Assembly: GCA_033977485.1 (NCBI GenBank) | Contig: CM066998.1 | Span: 27,839,501-27,903,500, forward strand | Origin: Hydrangea macrophylla | Lineage: Eukaryota; Streptophyta; Magnoliopsida; Cornales; Hydrangeaceae | Reading direction: 5' to 3' | DNA: 64,000 nt | Translations under genes and position numbers: made by a program | Notes under the pieces: model-generated | The model's database searches: none | The model's input: only the letters and a program-made list of their open reading frames with translations | Told to the model about the DNA's origin: nothing | Shown here: positions 41,683 through 53,366 of the stretch, piece by piece | Position numbering within the stretch: the first letter of the stretch is position 1 | Layout of the letters: every line of letters begins with the position of its first letter

Positions 41683-43741
41683 TGATCTTGTCAGAATCAA
41701 GATAAAAAGTATGCTTTACTTTAAAAGATTTGTAGTGTGGAAGTAAATGTCGAACCCACAGAGATTGAAATACTAAAGCACTTTAATTTTAAAACCTAAA
41801 TTTAGTTAATTAAGAAAATAGGGTTTTGATTTTGATTTTAATTAAATTAATAGCAATGAAAATAAATCTAAACTATGAAAGCAATTAAAAGTTGTTTTAA
41901 ACAATATTTAAAGTGAAACTAAGATTGCACATCCACCACTAGCTTCATAATAAGGGTATCTATGCATTCAATTAGCTTATTACATTGGATGATAATGGGG
42001 AATTGTAGCTACAAGCCCAATTCCTCCGTCAAGAAGATAACTACAATTCAAGCACCAACATAATTCATCTTGGTTAGCCCGGATGTTTCACACTAAACTA
42101 GGGTTGCGGCAAAATCTGTCTTTCCTAAGTATGAACTATTCGGCTACTTGATATCACAATTTAATTAAGCACCATTACATGTAAATAATCCATACAAGCA
42201 CAGCAAATATAGATCGTTGAGCACATCACATCCAAAATAGATCTAAGATAAGAATAGATTTTGAAAGCAATGATTTAATCACTAGAAGTACGATTTTATT
42301 ATTTAAAATCCTTGAAACATGTAATCATCATCCATACATAATAAATCTAAAAAAAAAACATATTTATTACTTGGCTAGGGTTTCATTGAAACCCTAGATC
42401 TAGGTTTAGTTGGTCATAGAAGCGATGAACGGCAAGAGGTTGATGGAGGAGGCCATGGAAATCCTTGGTCTTCTTCTTCTTCTCCTTGCTTTTTCCTCTT
42501 CAATGGCTGAAAGTTTTTGTTGTATATGGATGTGTATAATGTTGTGTAGTGATGTGCAACCTTAAATTTGATTAAGAATAGAATTTATATAGATTTTGGA
42601 AGGATTTAGGAAGCTTTCCTAAGCCTAATTGCACAAAAACTACTGTTTTTACGTTTCTGGACGCATTCAGCCAATTCGGATCGCACATGGCTCTTCAGGA
42701 CCTCAAAATACGCATTTTTGACTTTTCTCAGATTTTCTTAACTTTGCGCACCGATCGTAGAATTGCGATAACTTTTGACTCGAACCTCGTATTCACTCAC
42801 CGTTTACAGCCAAGCCTCCATAACTCAATGATCTACATTTTATATCTCTAGAGAAATTTCTCAAATCTGAAGTTCAAAAATGCGATTTACTGAGGCTGCT
42901 ACTGCATTCAGCTTTCACCGAAATCAACTTTTGAGCCCAGAATGACTTCTAAAGCCACTAATCATTGGATTTTTGTGCATTTTCATGTTAAAGCTCCAAA
43001 CCTACAAAATATAGAATACTTATTAAAAAACACTTAATAACTAAATGAAATGGGCTAACAAAGCGTAATTTTAGGACTATAAACGGCAACTATTCGTCAC
43101 TGGATGTGTATAATGTTGTGTAATGATATGTAACCTTAAATTTGATTTAGAATAGGATTTATATAGATTTTGGAAGGATTTAGGAAGTTTTCCTAAGCCT
43201 AATCGCACTAAAACTGCTATTTTTACATTTCTGGACGCATTCAGCCAATTCGGATTGCACAGGGCTCTTTAGGACCTCAAAATACGCATTTTTAACTTTT
43301 TCAACGGGTCGCGTGCGCCGGTCGCTCCAGCGACCTTCCCATTTTATAGCTTTTCTCAGATTTTTCAACTTTGCGTATCGATCGTATAATTGCGATAACT
43401 TTTGACTTGGACCTAGTATTGACTCACCGTTTGCGGCCACGCATCCATAACTCGAAGATCTACATTTTATATCTTTGGAGAAATTTCTCAAATCTGAAGT
43501 ATTCCTTGTCAAAATGCGATTTACCGAGGCTACTACCGCATTCAACTTTCACCGGAATCAATTTTTGAGCCCAGAATGACTTCTAAAGCCACTAATCATT
43601 GGGTTTTTGTGCATTTTCATGTTAAAGCTCCAAAACCTACCAAATATAGAATACTTATTAAAAAACACTTAATAAATAAATGAAATGGGCTAACAAAGAG
43701 TAATTTTAGGACTGTAAACAGCAATTATTCGTCACCAATCA
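41683..43741 (-). repeat. 5' LTR of Athila-2 with internal duplication
   Basis: 2059 bp against 1489 bp for the 3' LTR. 42527-43100 and 43101-43735 both begin TGGATGTGTATAATGTTGTG and run to the GTCAC near the LTR end. The second copy keeps a GTCGCTCCAGCGAC block that the first lacks. The duplicated part holds the promoter zone, so this LTR may carry two TATA regions. Confidence 0.8.
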
Positions 43742-43746
43742 GGTTG

Positions 43747-44888
43747 CATACGAGAAGATACAGTGGTTGAACAGGTGAGAGAGAAGGTGATGAGTTGTGG
43801 ATTTTCTTGTTTTTGGTGTGTTGGTTCAATATGACTAAAAGCGATCAGCGGAGTTCCTAAATTAATTTTGGTAAGCTTTTGGAATTATACTCTGTTTTTT
43901 TTTTTTTTTTTTGAAGTTGAAGCTTTTTACGTAGTCAACTAGGTCCCCCCCAATTCTCCACATATGTAACAAACTTCCTACTCACCTGTTCTATAATTCA
44001 TGTCTGACATAGTAGTAAAACATTATGCATATGGTTATGACAAAACAAGAAACAAATATTTTGTTGATTTCATTGGGTTGAATTACCAAATCAAGATGTC
44101 CTTTCTAAAAGTAAAAAAAAAATTAGGCAAAATCTCTTAGAAGTAATTGTTACGAGTTAAAGGCCAATTTAATTCATAAATGTTTGTTGAAAGTCCATTA
44201 AAGATCGAGTTAAATGAAATTTCACTTAATATGCATGTAAGCCATATCTGGTGATGGTACATTGTGAAGTGTAGATGAAGGTTGGGTAGTGGTTGCCGGA
44301 GTTCGTTTCGCTAATGGCGACGGTGACGGAGTTCAAAGGTAAAGTTAAGTGAAATTTCACTTAATATTCATGTATGCCAATGAAATTTCACTTAACATTT
44401 TTGTATGGAGGACCTTTTGAAAATTTTAGGCAAAAGCTTCTAAAAGTAATTTTCAAGAATTTAAAGTCCAACTTGATTCTTAATAGGTTAAAAAGTCTGT
44501 CAAATGTCAAGTTAAGTAAAGTTTCTCTTAACATTCATATATGTCAATTGAAATTTCACTTAACATTTTTGTATGCGGTACTTTTTGAAAATTTAAGCAA
44601 AAGCTCGTAATTTTCTAGAGTTTAAAGTCCAACTCGATTCTTAATTTATTAAAAAGTCCGTCAAATGTCAATTTAAGTGAATTTCTCTAAATATTCATGT
44701 ATGCCAAATGAAATTTCACTTAACACTTTTGTATTCGAAGTCAAATGTTGTTTTTGCTCATATTTTTGAAGTTTCAGAGGATTTGTAGAAGTATTTTTCC
44801 TCTTCTTTTAAGTGTTTGCTTCTACATTTGACCATTTGAAATGATTTTGAAATCTTAAGGATTTAGAGACATTTTCTAAAATGTCTGT
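43747..44888. other. Gene-free spacer with the first half of a palindromic repeat array
   Basis: No gene. From about 44190 a repeat unit of about 160-170 bp recurs, each with GTTAAGTGAAATTTCACTTAA-type inverted repeats followed by TATTCATGTATGCC or ACATTTTTGTATG. A T-run lies at 43896-43912. The array continues after Athila-3. Confidence 0.6.
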
Positions 44889-45458
44889 TGATTGGCGACG
44901 AATAGTTCCCGTTTATAGTCCTTAAGATACGCTTTGTTAGTCTATTTTATTTAGTTATTAGTCATTTTTTAATAAGTATTCTATATTTTGTAGGTTTTGG
45001 AGCTTTAACATGAAAATGCACAAAAATTCAATGATTAGTGGCTTTAGTGTGAGACAATCCGTGCCAACCGAAGATGAATTATGTTGGTGCTTGAATCGTA
45101 GTTATCTTCTTGACGGAGGAATTGGGCATGTAGCTACAATTCCCCATTATCATCCAACGTAATAAGCAAATTGAATGCATAAATACCCTTATTATGAAGC
45201 TAGTGGTGGATTTGCAATCCTAGGTTCACTTTACATATTAATTAAAATGACTTTTAAATTTCTTTCATAGTTTAGATTTAATATTATTGTTCTTAGTTTA
45301 ATTAAAATCAAATTAAAATTATGTTTTCTTAATTAACTAGGTTTAGGTTTTAAAAGTAAAGTGCTTTAGTATTTCAATCTCTGTGGGTTCGAACTCTACT
45401 TCCACACTACAAATCTTTTAAAGTAGAGTTACTTTTTGTCTTGATTCTGACGAGTTCA
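44889..45458 (+). repeat. 5' LTR of Athila-3, promoter region deleted
   Basis: Only 570 bp. It follows the 3' LTR from TGATTGGCGACGAATAG to ATTAGTGGCTTT, then jumps to AGTGTGAGACAATCCG, skipping the equivalent of about 53524-54477 with a TTT at the joint. The lost part includes the CTATATAAAT box. Confidence 0.8.
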
Positions 45459-45463
45459 ATTTT

Positions 45464-45481
45464 TGGCGCCGTTGCCGGGGA
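45464..45481 (+). promoter_or_regulatory. Primer-binding site of Athila-3, tRNA-Asp
   Basis: TGGCGCCGTTGCCGGGGA is the exact complement of the plant tRNA-Asp 3' end, 5 bases after the LTR. Confidence 0.9.
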
Positions 45482-46259
45482 TTGCAAATTACCACCTTTA
45501 GTTTTAGAATCTTAGTTTAGTTAATTCGTAAATATTAGTTTAGATTTTCTTTTTCTTATTTTCTATTTTTGTTTTGAGTCACTAAATTTTCTTTTTGTTT
45601 TGCAGCTTCTCGAGTCATTAAATTCTAGCGTTGCAGAATGGAAGAGCTTAGCACATCAAAGGAGCTTATGCGAATCAATTAAAAAAAATTTGCAAAAAAA
45701 AAATAGCAAAAATTCAAGTAAATCATTTCCTTTAAAATTCGCTTCAAACCAATGTAAGTCAGGGCGCTGAGATGCACTATATGCATTAGTTTAGGAGTAA
45801 CTTGCATGTGCATTAACTAGGAAACCCGGGGCGCTAGGCTTTGACGCGAATCACTGCATAATAGGATAACTTTTATGCATCACAGTAGTTGTGCGCCTGT
45901 TGTCTTATTTCTGTGGTTGTTTTTCGTATTTGTTTAAGTCAGTCTTTATCTTAGTGTTGCTGTTTTTTTGTGTATGTTTGGTACGCGTTCAAGTAAACCC
46001 GAATTACATTCTTTCGATCCTGAACTTGAACGTACCCTTAGAGTCCTTAGGTCCTCAACCAAAGCTTCTACAGTTCGGTTATTAGACAACGAATCAACTC
46101 CGAAGCCGTCGTCGTTATTTCAAGCCGAAATTCAAAGTACCCTTAAACGCTTAAGAAAAACTCAAACTATTAACATCCAACCTATTCCAATGTCCTACAT
46201 TGGAAACAATGGAAATAATTCTAATACTACCTCAACCTCCTCCGCTTAAAGATTATTTC

Positions 46260-48389
46260 TGTCACACCCGTTCCAAAAATTTATAATTTTATCATGCATA
46301 ATTGTAAATTGAGAAGTTATCAATGTTAATTGATAATGGTGGATTGAGGTTGACTGTGAGTCAACGGTAAGGTGTCAGTGAGGACACGGGAACATGGAAG
46401 TTCATATTGCATAATCATGAGTAAATGGCATTTATATGATTTAAATGTTATTTGACTTTATCTGGTATTCCTGTGAATAGTAATTATACTTGTGTAGTAT
46501 AATTCTGGTAAATTTTGATTTGGTAGTATCATTTTGAGAACTGTGGTGAGAACGTGAGTGATACGTTAATTAAAAAGGTAGGTTGTGTAGAGATTTCACA
46601 GAATATAGTTTTTGGACGTTATTTTGGACCCAAACGAAACTTAGTCGGAAACTTTTGAAATTTATAATTTTCACTCGTAAAGTTATAAAATGAACGTGTG
46701 CGAAGTTTCGAGAGCTAATTAGAAGTTTGAGAAACTTGCGGGGAGGTAAATGTAATTTCTCGAAAACTTGCCTATATATAGATGAGTATGAGATTTCAAA
46801 TCTCATCCACAACTCCTAAATATCTAGAGAGAGGAAAGAGAAGGGAGATTTTGTTGCCTCGGGCTTTGCGACGTCGATCGACGACCGTTCGTACGTCAGT
46901 TTTTCTCCAAATTTCAGATTTGAACTCGTGGAGGTAAGACCTACGTTTTGGTACTACTTAGGTCGTGTTTGGTAAAGTTTTTGTAAAATCTTAATTTTGG
47001 ACTTTTGGGAAAAATCAGGTAAAACTTATAGGAATCGTACCAAATTCGAAATCCGACGATTATTTAGCCCCCTAGACGATCCTTCAAAGTTTGAAGAGAT
47101 TCGCACGAGGTATGAATTCTAGATCTATGAAATATATGGATTTTCATGTTTTGGACATCACTTTTGATATTCTTGGATCCGGGCGAAATTCATGTGTTAG
47201 TTAGGCCCGTTAATTATGCACGTGAAATTATGATAAAAGCACGTATAACTGTTTATGTGAGCATGTTATGTGTCTACTTGGGTCAAAGGGGAGTTTGGTG
47301 CAAATTCATTCGGAGTAAGCTCCTCGAACCTTGAGGATTGTGATCTCGTTGGAATTGGAATTGTGGTTGTGTCTGGATTGGAGGTGGGCCCAACCAGTAC
47401 ACGGTACCTGGTATGGAGGAAGGCCCAACCAATGTACGAGATGCGTGGGAGAGGTGGGCCTCCTACAGCATCGACCGGATGAATGCGTACCACTCACCCC
47501 AGAGACTATTTCTATGTGTTTTAGATGCTTAAACCATGAATTGTCATATAAGCATACATTTAGAATTGTACGCTCAGCATATAGCTGAGCACTGGAGATG
47601 TACTCCATTGTAGGTAAGAAGAAAGACAAGAAGAAGTGTGTGGAGTGAGGCCGATGAACGCCGGGGGATCACCTTTGTAAATGTTTTGTTTTAATCCTAA
47701 AACATGTGTAAGGATTGGTAATATGTTGTAATAGAACCATAGATTAATTTCGCAGTACTATAATCTTGTAATTGAACGTCTGTAGTTATGTTTTAATGCG
47801 TTAAAATCAATTGTGGTTGTGATTGTTGTGGGTTTTGAGTAGTAGGACTTGTTAATTTCCAGCACAGGGCTGCCAGCAGAGGAGCAGTCGACTGAACCCC
47901 CTGATCAGTCGACTGGATCTCGTGTATTTGGGATACAGTAAGGAAATATCAGAGAAGCAGTCGACTGGACCCCTTGGGCAGTCGACTGAGCACTGTTTAT
48001 TTTAGCTACTGCTTCCATTGATTGAAAAGCAGTCGACTGGATCCCCAGATCAGTCGACTGGACCTCTTTGCTATATGACGTATATTTGGTTCTGCTTAAC
48101 ACAGTCGATGGAGCAGTCGACTGGACCCTAGCACAGTCGACGGGGCAATCGACTGAACCTCTGTTTTCAAAACTGTTTTCTTTTGCAGTGCTTTCCTTTG
48201 GCCAAAACTTTTTATAACTCTAATTTCAATAGATTTTACAAACACAGGGGGGAACGTTTCCTAAGTTTTAAACTACCAGGGTTGTTTTATAGAAGTTCTT
48301 TCCGCTGCGTATTATTAGATGATGTTTGGATGAGCCTTGGTGGCGTGCCACGTGTCCTATTTCCACGCGTAGTGGGATGGGTCATGACA
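46260..48389 (+). mobile_element. Solo LTR (gypsy type) inside Athila-3 gag
   Basis: 2130 bp starting TGTCACACCCG and ending GGGTCATGACA, flanked by ATTTC duplications (46255-46259 and 48390-48394). No PBS, PPT or internal coding remains, so it is a product of LTR-LTR recombination. A TATATATAG box lies near 46770, with a GAGGTAAG donor-like site near 46930. Near its 3' end is a CAGTCGACTG array. The terminal sequence resembles LTRs of chromovirus-type elements. Orientation is inferred from the TATA box. Confidence 0.85.
47885..48155. repeat. CAGTCGACTG palindrome array in the solo LTR
   Basis: Perfect CAGTCGACTG starts at 47885, 47906, 47958, 47979, 48030, 48051 and 48114. One-mismatch forms lie at 48102, 48134 and 48146. 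The first six form pairs exactly 21 bp apart, and the pairs repeat every 72-73 bp. Confidence 0.85.
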
Positions 48390-50006
48390 ATTTCATTCCT
48401 ACGGCCTACACGCCACAAGAGGGTATCAAATTACCGGAGGTGACGGCATCTCACTTTGAGATAAAGTCATCTACCATCGCGCTACTCCCTTTATTTCATG
48501 GTTGTATTAAAGAAGATCCTTATCATCACTTAGGAGATTTTCAAGATATATGCTCTACATTAAAAATTCAAAACCTAACTGATGATGAATTAAAATTGCA
48601 TCTCTTCCCATTTTCCTTAAAGGACAAAGCTAAGTATTGGCTCTTGTCTCTTGAGCCAAACACTATTAAACACATGGGAAGCATTACATACCACGTTTTT
48701 ATAAAAGTTTTTCCCAATCACAAGAACTAATTAGATAAGAAAATCAATAACGAACTTTGTGATGCAAGATGGGGAAACGCTTTATGATAATTGGGAACAA
48801 TTTAAGGAATTATTACGCTCCTACCCACATCATCAGGTTCCCAAGTGGCAATTGGTGCAGATCTTCTACGAGGGACTTGTCCCCTCATTTTGTAATATCG
48901 TCGATGCCGTTTGTGCGGGTACCTTCCTATACAAAAGTGCCAACGAGGATTGGAAAATTTTTGAAATGTTAAGCCAGAATTCAATGCATCAAGCCATGTC
49001 AGTAAGTCCTGAGGGGTGTCTTCCACCTAAACCTAAGCAAAAGGAGCATTTCGCGTAAAGTCAGTCAATCAAAATACAAGAACTATCTAGAAAACTTGAC
49101 CAACTCATGAGGATGGGCCATGTGTCCAGTCTACCTCCTTCCGAAGTATGTGCATTGTGTTCTGAACCTTCTCATAATATCTCTGCATGTCCTTCTGTTT
49201 CTCAATTCCCAGAGTTTGTCGAGCAACACATTAACTCTATTCAACAATTCCCACGAAATGCTCACAACTCGTTGGGAAATAATTACAATGTGCCATGGAG
49301 AAGTCACCCAAATGTTGGGTGGCGATCTCAAAATAATGAGGGTCCATATTCCTCCCAAAGACCTCAAATTAAAACTAACTTTCCCAATGCATGGCAACAT
49401 CAGTGTCAACAATATCAATATACACAACCTAATCCTCCTCCACCTCCACGTAATAATGCATTTGAGGAGAAAGTGTTGGCCTCACTTGAAAGTTTTGGTT
49501 CGGTGATCCAGTTAGTACACTCTCACACAGAGTCCATTACAAAGCTAGAGTCCAAAGTAGGACAAATAGCTAACACACTAAACCATTTGACCGAGAGTAC
49601 GTTGCCAAGTCAACCTACTCGGAAACCTAAGGGACAATATGAGGTGGGTGGTACGAGTGAGCAAGTGAACGCTGTTTTAACTAGGATGACTACTCGAGAA
49701 GAAGAAGTTGTTTATATTCCGAGGGAGAGTAGGAGAGATGCGAACATTAATTCAAATCAAGAGAAGGGTGAGGACACGAGTTAAATTAGGAAAGAGAATG
49801 TAACGGTCCCGACAAATTATATACCAAAAATGCCCTTTCCACCAAACATTGAGAAACCGTCACAGTTTTCAAAGAAAGAGTTGAAAACTGAAGATATACT
49901 CGAGGTATTTAAACAAGTTAAGATCAATATTCCATTCCTTGACGCTATAAAATAAATTCCCGCTTACGCTAAATGTCTAAAAGACCTTTGCACTCAAAAG
50001 TGCAAG

Positions 50007-50789
50007 TTGCGCAGGCATACTCCAAAAAAGGTCTTCCTCACAGAAAAAGTAAGTTCAATCTTCCAACACGCTCCTCCAAAGTATAAGGATCCCGGTACAC
50101 CAACGATTTTATGTATTATAGGTGACACTGTCATTCATCAAGCTCTCCTTGACCTAGGGGCGAGTGTAAACCTTTTTCCATACACGGTTTACGAACAACT
50201 AGGATTAGGTGAACTTAAACCCATGGCTGCTACCATATAATTAGCGGATCGTTCTGTTAAAACCCCTAGAGGAATCGTCAAAGACATCTTGGTAAAAGTT
50301 GATAAATGTTACTATCTTGTCGATTTCATGGTCCTTGACACTGAACCTGTGCTAGATGCTAGGAAACACACTCTTGTCATTCTTGGTCGTCCATTGTTAG
50401 CCATGACAAACGCACGTGTCAATTGTTAAACGGGGGTAATGAAAGTGTCATTTGGAAATATGAACCTAAAACTAAATGTTTTTAACGTTATTAATCAACC
50501 TCCCCACGACGATGATTATCTATGTATGGCGGATAGTGAGGTTAGACAAATTATTAACCCTACTAAAGAAACAAATACGAATAAGGAGAACAATATAGCG
50601 AGTAATGAGAGGACGAATTTGAATAAACCAGACCCTAATGTTGAATTTACTCAGAAGGTGAGAAATCAATTTGAACATAATCAGGGAGAACCGACGAATG
50701 AATTAACTTATAATGACACAATTTTTGCTTTCCATCGGAGTCTCTCTAATGCATTCAAGGGTACAAAGTCCATGTTATGGTCTCCATAA
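50007..50789 (+). pseudogene. Athila-3 protease and C-terminal tail
   Basis: 50007-50240 contains SSIFQHAPPKYKDPGTPT and ALLDLGASVNLFPYTVY, the Athila-type aspartic protease core with DLGA. TAA at 50238-50240 interrupts TATI-LADRS at the same codon as in Athila-2. The C-terminal half follows to a second stop (about 50427), then 50439-50789 with SFGNMNLKLNVFN and FTQKVRNQFEHNQGEP. After 50789 comes the CTTCTTGGGAAGCAACCCA phrase that in full Athila elements lies downstream of pol; here pol is missing between them. Protease would mature Gag, but this copy cannot. Confidence 0.8.
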
Positions 50790-53366
50790 ATCTTGAGCTA
50801 GAACGGTCTAGCTGAAGATGTAAAAGACAACGCTTCTTGGGAAGCAACCCAAGCTTTATTCCGTCCGTTTCTCTTATTTTTGAGCACTTTTTGGTCGTTT
50901 TGGGTAAATTTTGAGTCCTTTTTTGTCGTTCTGGATAGATTTGGGGGTCGGGGTTAATTTATTTTGAACTTATATATATTGAAAGATAGAGAAAAGAGAA
51001 AAAGACCAAGTCGCGCGGCGGCCCGCTCGCACGAGATTTTACCTTAAGGAAATATTTTCAAAATTTTTATATATAAGCCTTAGTTTCTACTCATGCGCGA
51101 GTGGCCCGCTCGCTCGAGTATGTGACTTAGAAATTCTTTTGCAGTTTTTATAAAACAGACCTCAGTATTACCTCGCGGAGGACTCGCGCGCGCGAAGGGA
51201 CGCTCGTGCGGCTCGCTCGCGCGAGTGGGGGATTTTTGCGTTTTTTCTCACTATTCTCTTGCCTCCTTTCTCCCAAACCTGGTCAGTTATTTTTCCTTTC
51301 TGTTTGTTCTCTTAAGCTCTTTTAGAGCGAGTCCTTCTTTGTTTTCATAGTTCTGTTTGTTTTCTTTTTGATTGAGTCTTTCGATTTTAGTTTAGTTTCT
51401 TTGACAAGTACGCCATGGTCTGCATTACATATATATATCTATTGGCTGTCGTTTTTCTTTTGTTTCTTTTATTTTCTTTTGTTGAGTATTGACAGGTGAA
51501 TTAGTGGCTCTATTTGGAGCATGTTTGAACCTTTATCACCATATTTATATACGTTCACCTGGTTTGTGATTGCCGAGATCGAGGTGATGTCGTTCCTTTC
51601 TTATCTACTCTCCCTTCTTTTGTTTTATTGTTTCATTAGGGACAATGAAAGGTTTAGGTTTGGGAGTATGCACTTACATGCACATTATTATGCACCGATT
51701 TTTCAAATTTTTAATACTTGTGCTTAAATAAACGATGTTACCGATATTTTTGCAATTTCGAGTCGATACTTCTTGTTATGTAACTTGGATTGTTATATAA
51801 TGGTAAACATGAGAAGATATGGTTAAATATTTTCTAAAGTCATGATGCGATGTTTAGGTTATGTATCGTTCGAATCGTAGTTTTATATCATAGATTTGCA
51901 CACAAACCTATGCATTGCACATAGTCGCTTGAATACATGTTTGATGTGAACTATAATATAATTCGGATTTCTAGATAACACAAGGTAGAGACTAGACCCA
52001 GTGAGCTTTTGAGCCTATCTTTTCTTTTTAGAGAGTTATAAATACATTTTGTGTTTGTCGAATTTCATTGAAATAGTGCATCAACTCGTTGTTTAGTCTC
52101 ATTAATCTTGTTTAGGTTGATAGTCAAGTTAAAACATTTGTTACCATGCTAAGTAATCTTTCGTTGTAAACGTTGAAGAGCCGTATCACCCTAGGATGTG
52201 ATTTTAGACCCTCTTTGTTTTTTACCCTTTTTACCATTTGACCTATCCAGAGAAATGATCAAATTTCCTTAGTTCACCCCTTTGAGCCTGTAAAGTGCCT
52301 CTCTTTCTTTAATCACCATGATTCATTTTTTTGCTCCAACTTGGCCAACTTGGAGTTCACCACTGAAAAATTGATCAACTTTTAGTATTGATAAGGCGAT
52401 GTGTTGATTGAGAAGAAGAGGAAAAGAAAAGGTTGAAAGAAGAAAAAAAAAAGAGGAAAGAAAATAAAAAGAAATAAAAGAATAGAATGAAAAGATGAAA
52501 GTTGGTAGAAGAGACGATGAAAGAAATCGAACATGCCTTAAAACGCCACTCTAAAACTACTTGATGTATCCTTTCTATCATTTTTCATTGCCTGAGCCAC
52601 GTTACAACATTTGAAAAGCCCTATTTGATCCTAGAAAACATGGTTTGGATATGTAAACGATGGGAGGTGAACTAAAACATGGTAATGATTAGTTTTTCTT
52701 GACTATTGGCGTCCTATCCATGAGACTGCTGTTCTTTTGTGTTAAGGGATTTTTTTTATGTGTCATATGTGAGCGTTTTTGTTTTGAAAGCATATTTCCT
52801 TTGCTCGCATATACCCGAGAAATTACACCTGTTTCTAAGTGCTTCATTTGAGAGTGTAATTAGCATACTGAGATTCGTAGTCGAAGCATCGTTGGATGGT
52901 TATCCGAGTTATATTCCAAGTTCATGACATGCGCGTGTTCATTTGGCTACCACATCACACACGTGCAATTTTATGAGAAACTCTATTGATTTATATGATG
53001 CATGTGCTTAGGATTGCTTTTCATGATGTAGGTGGACGTTTTGTTTTGTTTCTTCTTGTTCGTTATTCTATTTCCATTTATTGTTTTATGATAAGGAGTA
53101 TTGAATGTTATGTTTTTTTTTCGTTTTAATAAAACATTTTAAATGTATAATGAAATAAAGATGGTTGTGCGTGTCTTATTCGACGAAAACCCTCACGAGA
53201 CTTCACTCGTCCTACTAGGGACACCTAGGGGTTTAAAAGGCTTGTTGCATATGCTTAATGCAATCGCGTTGCCTGCAACACTGAGTTAGGATATTTGGAT
53301 TGTACTTTGGTTTTATTTTTATGTTTTTCTTTGCTCGAGGACTAGCAAAGTGTAGGTTTGGGGGTG
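50790..53366 (+). other. Athila-3 3' region
   Basis: Matches 38559-35858 of Athila-2 in opposite orientation. It has CpG-rich clusters (51011-51227), the short conserved ORF (51521-51727), AT-rich DNA and the PPT GTAGGTTTGGGGG (53353-53364) before the LTR. PPT-like ATTTGGGGGTCGGGG lies near 50939. No env frame is open. Confidence 0.6.
51521..51727 (+). CDS. Conserved short ORF in Athila 3' region (copy in Athila-3)
   Basis: 68 codons. It has a hydrophobic middle (YLLSLLLFYCFI) and then RDNERFRFGSMHLHAHYYAP, matching the Athila-2 peptide at 37569-37817 in sense strand and place. The two peptides agree over most of about 60 residues after the initial part, while the starts differ. Membrane insertion is possible. 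Whether it is translated is unknown; the coding match may simply follow DNA similarity. Confidence 0.3.
   Translation: MFEPLSPYLYTFTWFVIAEIEVMSFLSYLLSLLLFYCFIRDNERFRFGSMHLHAHYYAPIFQIFNTCA

Larger units (their letters stand above)
34369..43741 (-). mobile_element. Athila-2: non-autonomous Athila element, minus strand
   Basis: Flanked by GGTTG duplications (34364-34368 and 43742-43746). The LTRs are 34369-35857 (3') and 41683-43741 (5', enlarged by a duplication). The internal region is 5825 bp and holds gag and protease followed directly by the Athila 3' region. RT, RNase H and integrase are absent in all frames. The same structure occurs in Athila-3, so the deletion is a family trait. It must have moved with enzymes supplied by other elements. 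Confidence 0.9.
45974..49784 (+). pseudogene. gag: Athila-3 gag, split by a solo LTR
   Basis: ATG at 45974 (MFGTRSSKPELHSFDPELER) runs to the insertion at 46260. The frame resumes after 48394 with VTASHFEIKSSTIALLPLFH and LFPFSLKDKAKYWLLSLEP, then EQFKELLRSYPHHQVPKWQ in 48759-49058. 49107-49784 holds the zinc knuckle CALCSEPSHNISAC and the linker ITKLESKVGQIANTL. A nonsense codon ends this part at 49784, and others lie near 48730 and 49058. It is the best-preserved Gag of the three Athila copies. Start choice follows the shared MFGT start. Confidence 0.85.

Noticed and set aside
43180..43545. 121-aa minus-strand ORF in the Athila-2 5' LTR
   Set aside because: It lies in the duplicated LTR segment, has no known domain and is not open in the other LTR copies.
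47266..47629. Overlapping ORFs on both strands in the solo LTR
   Set aside because: Short, mutually overlapping, no domain; the region is LTR.
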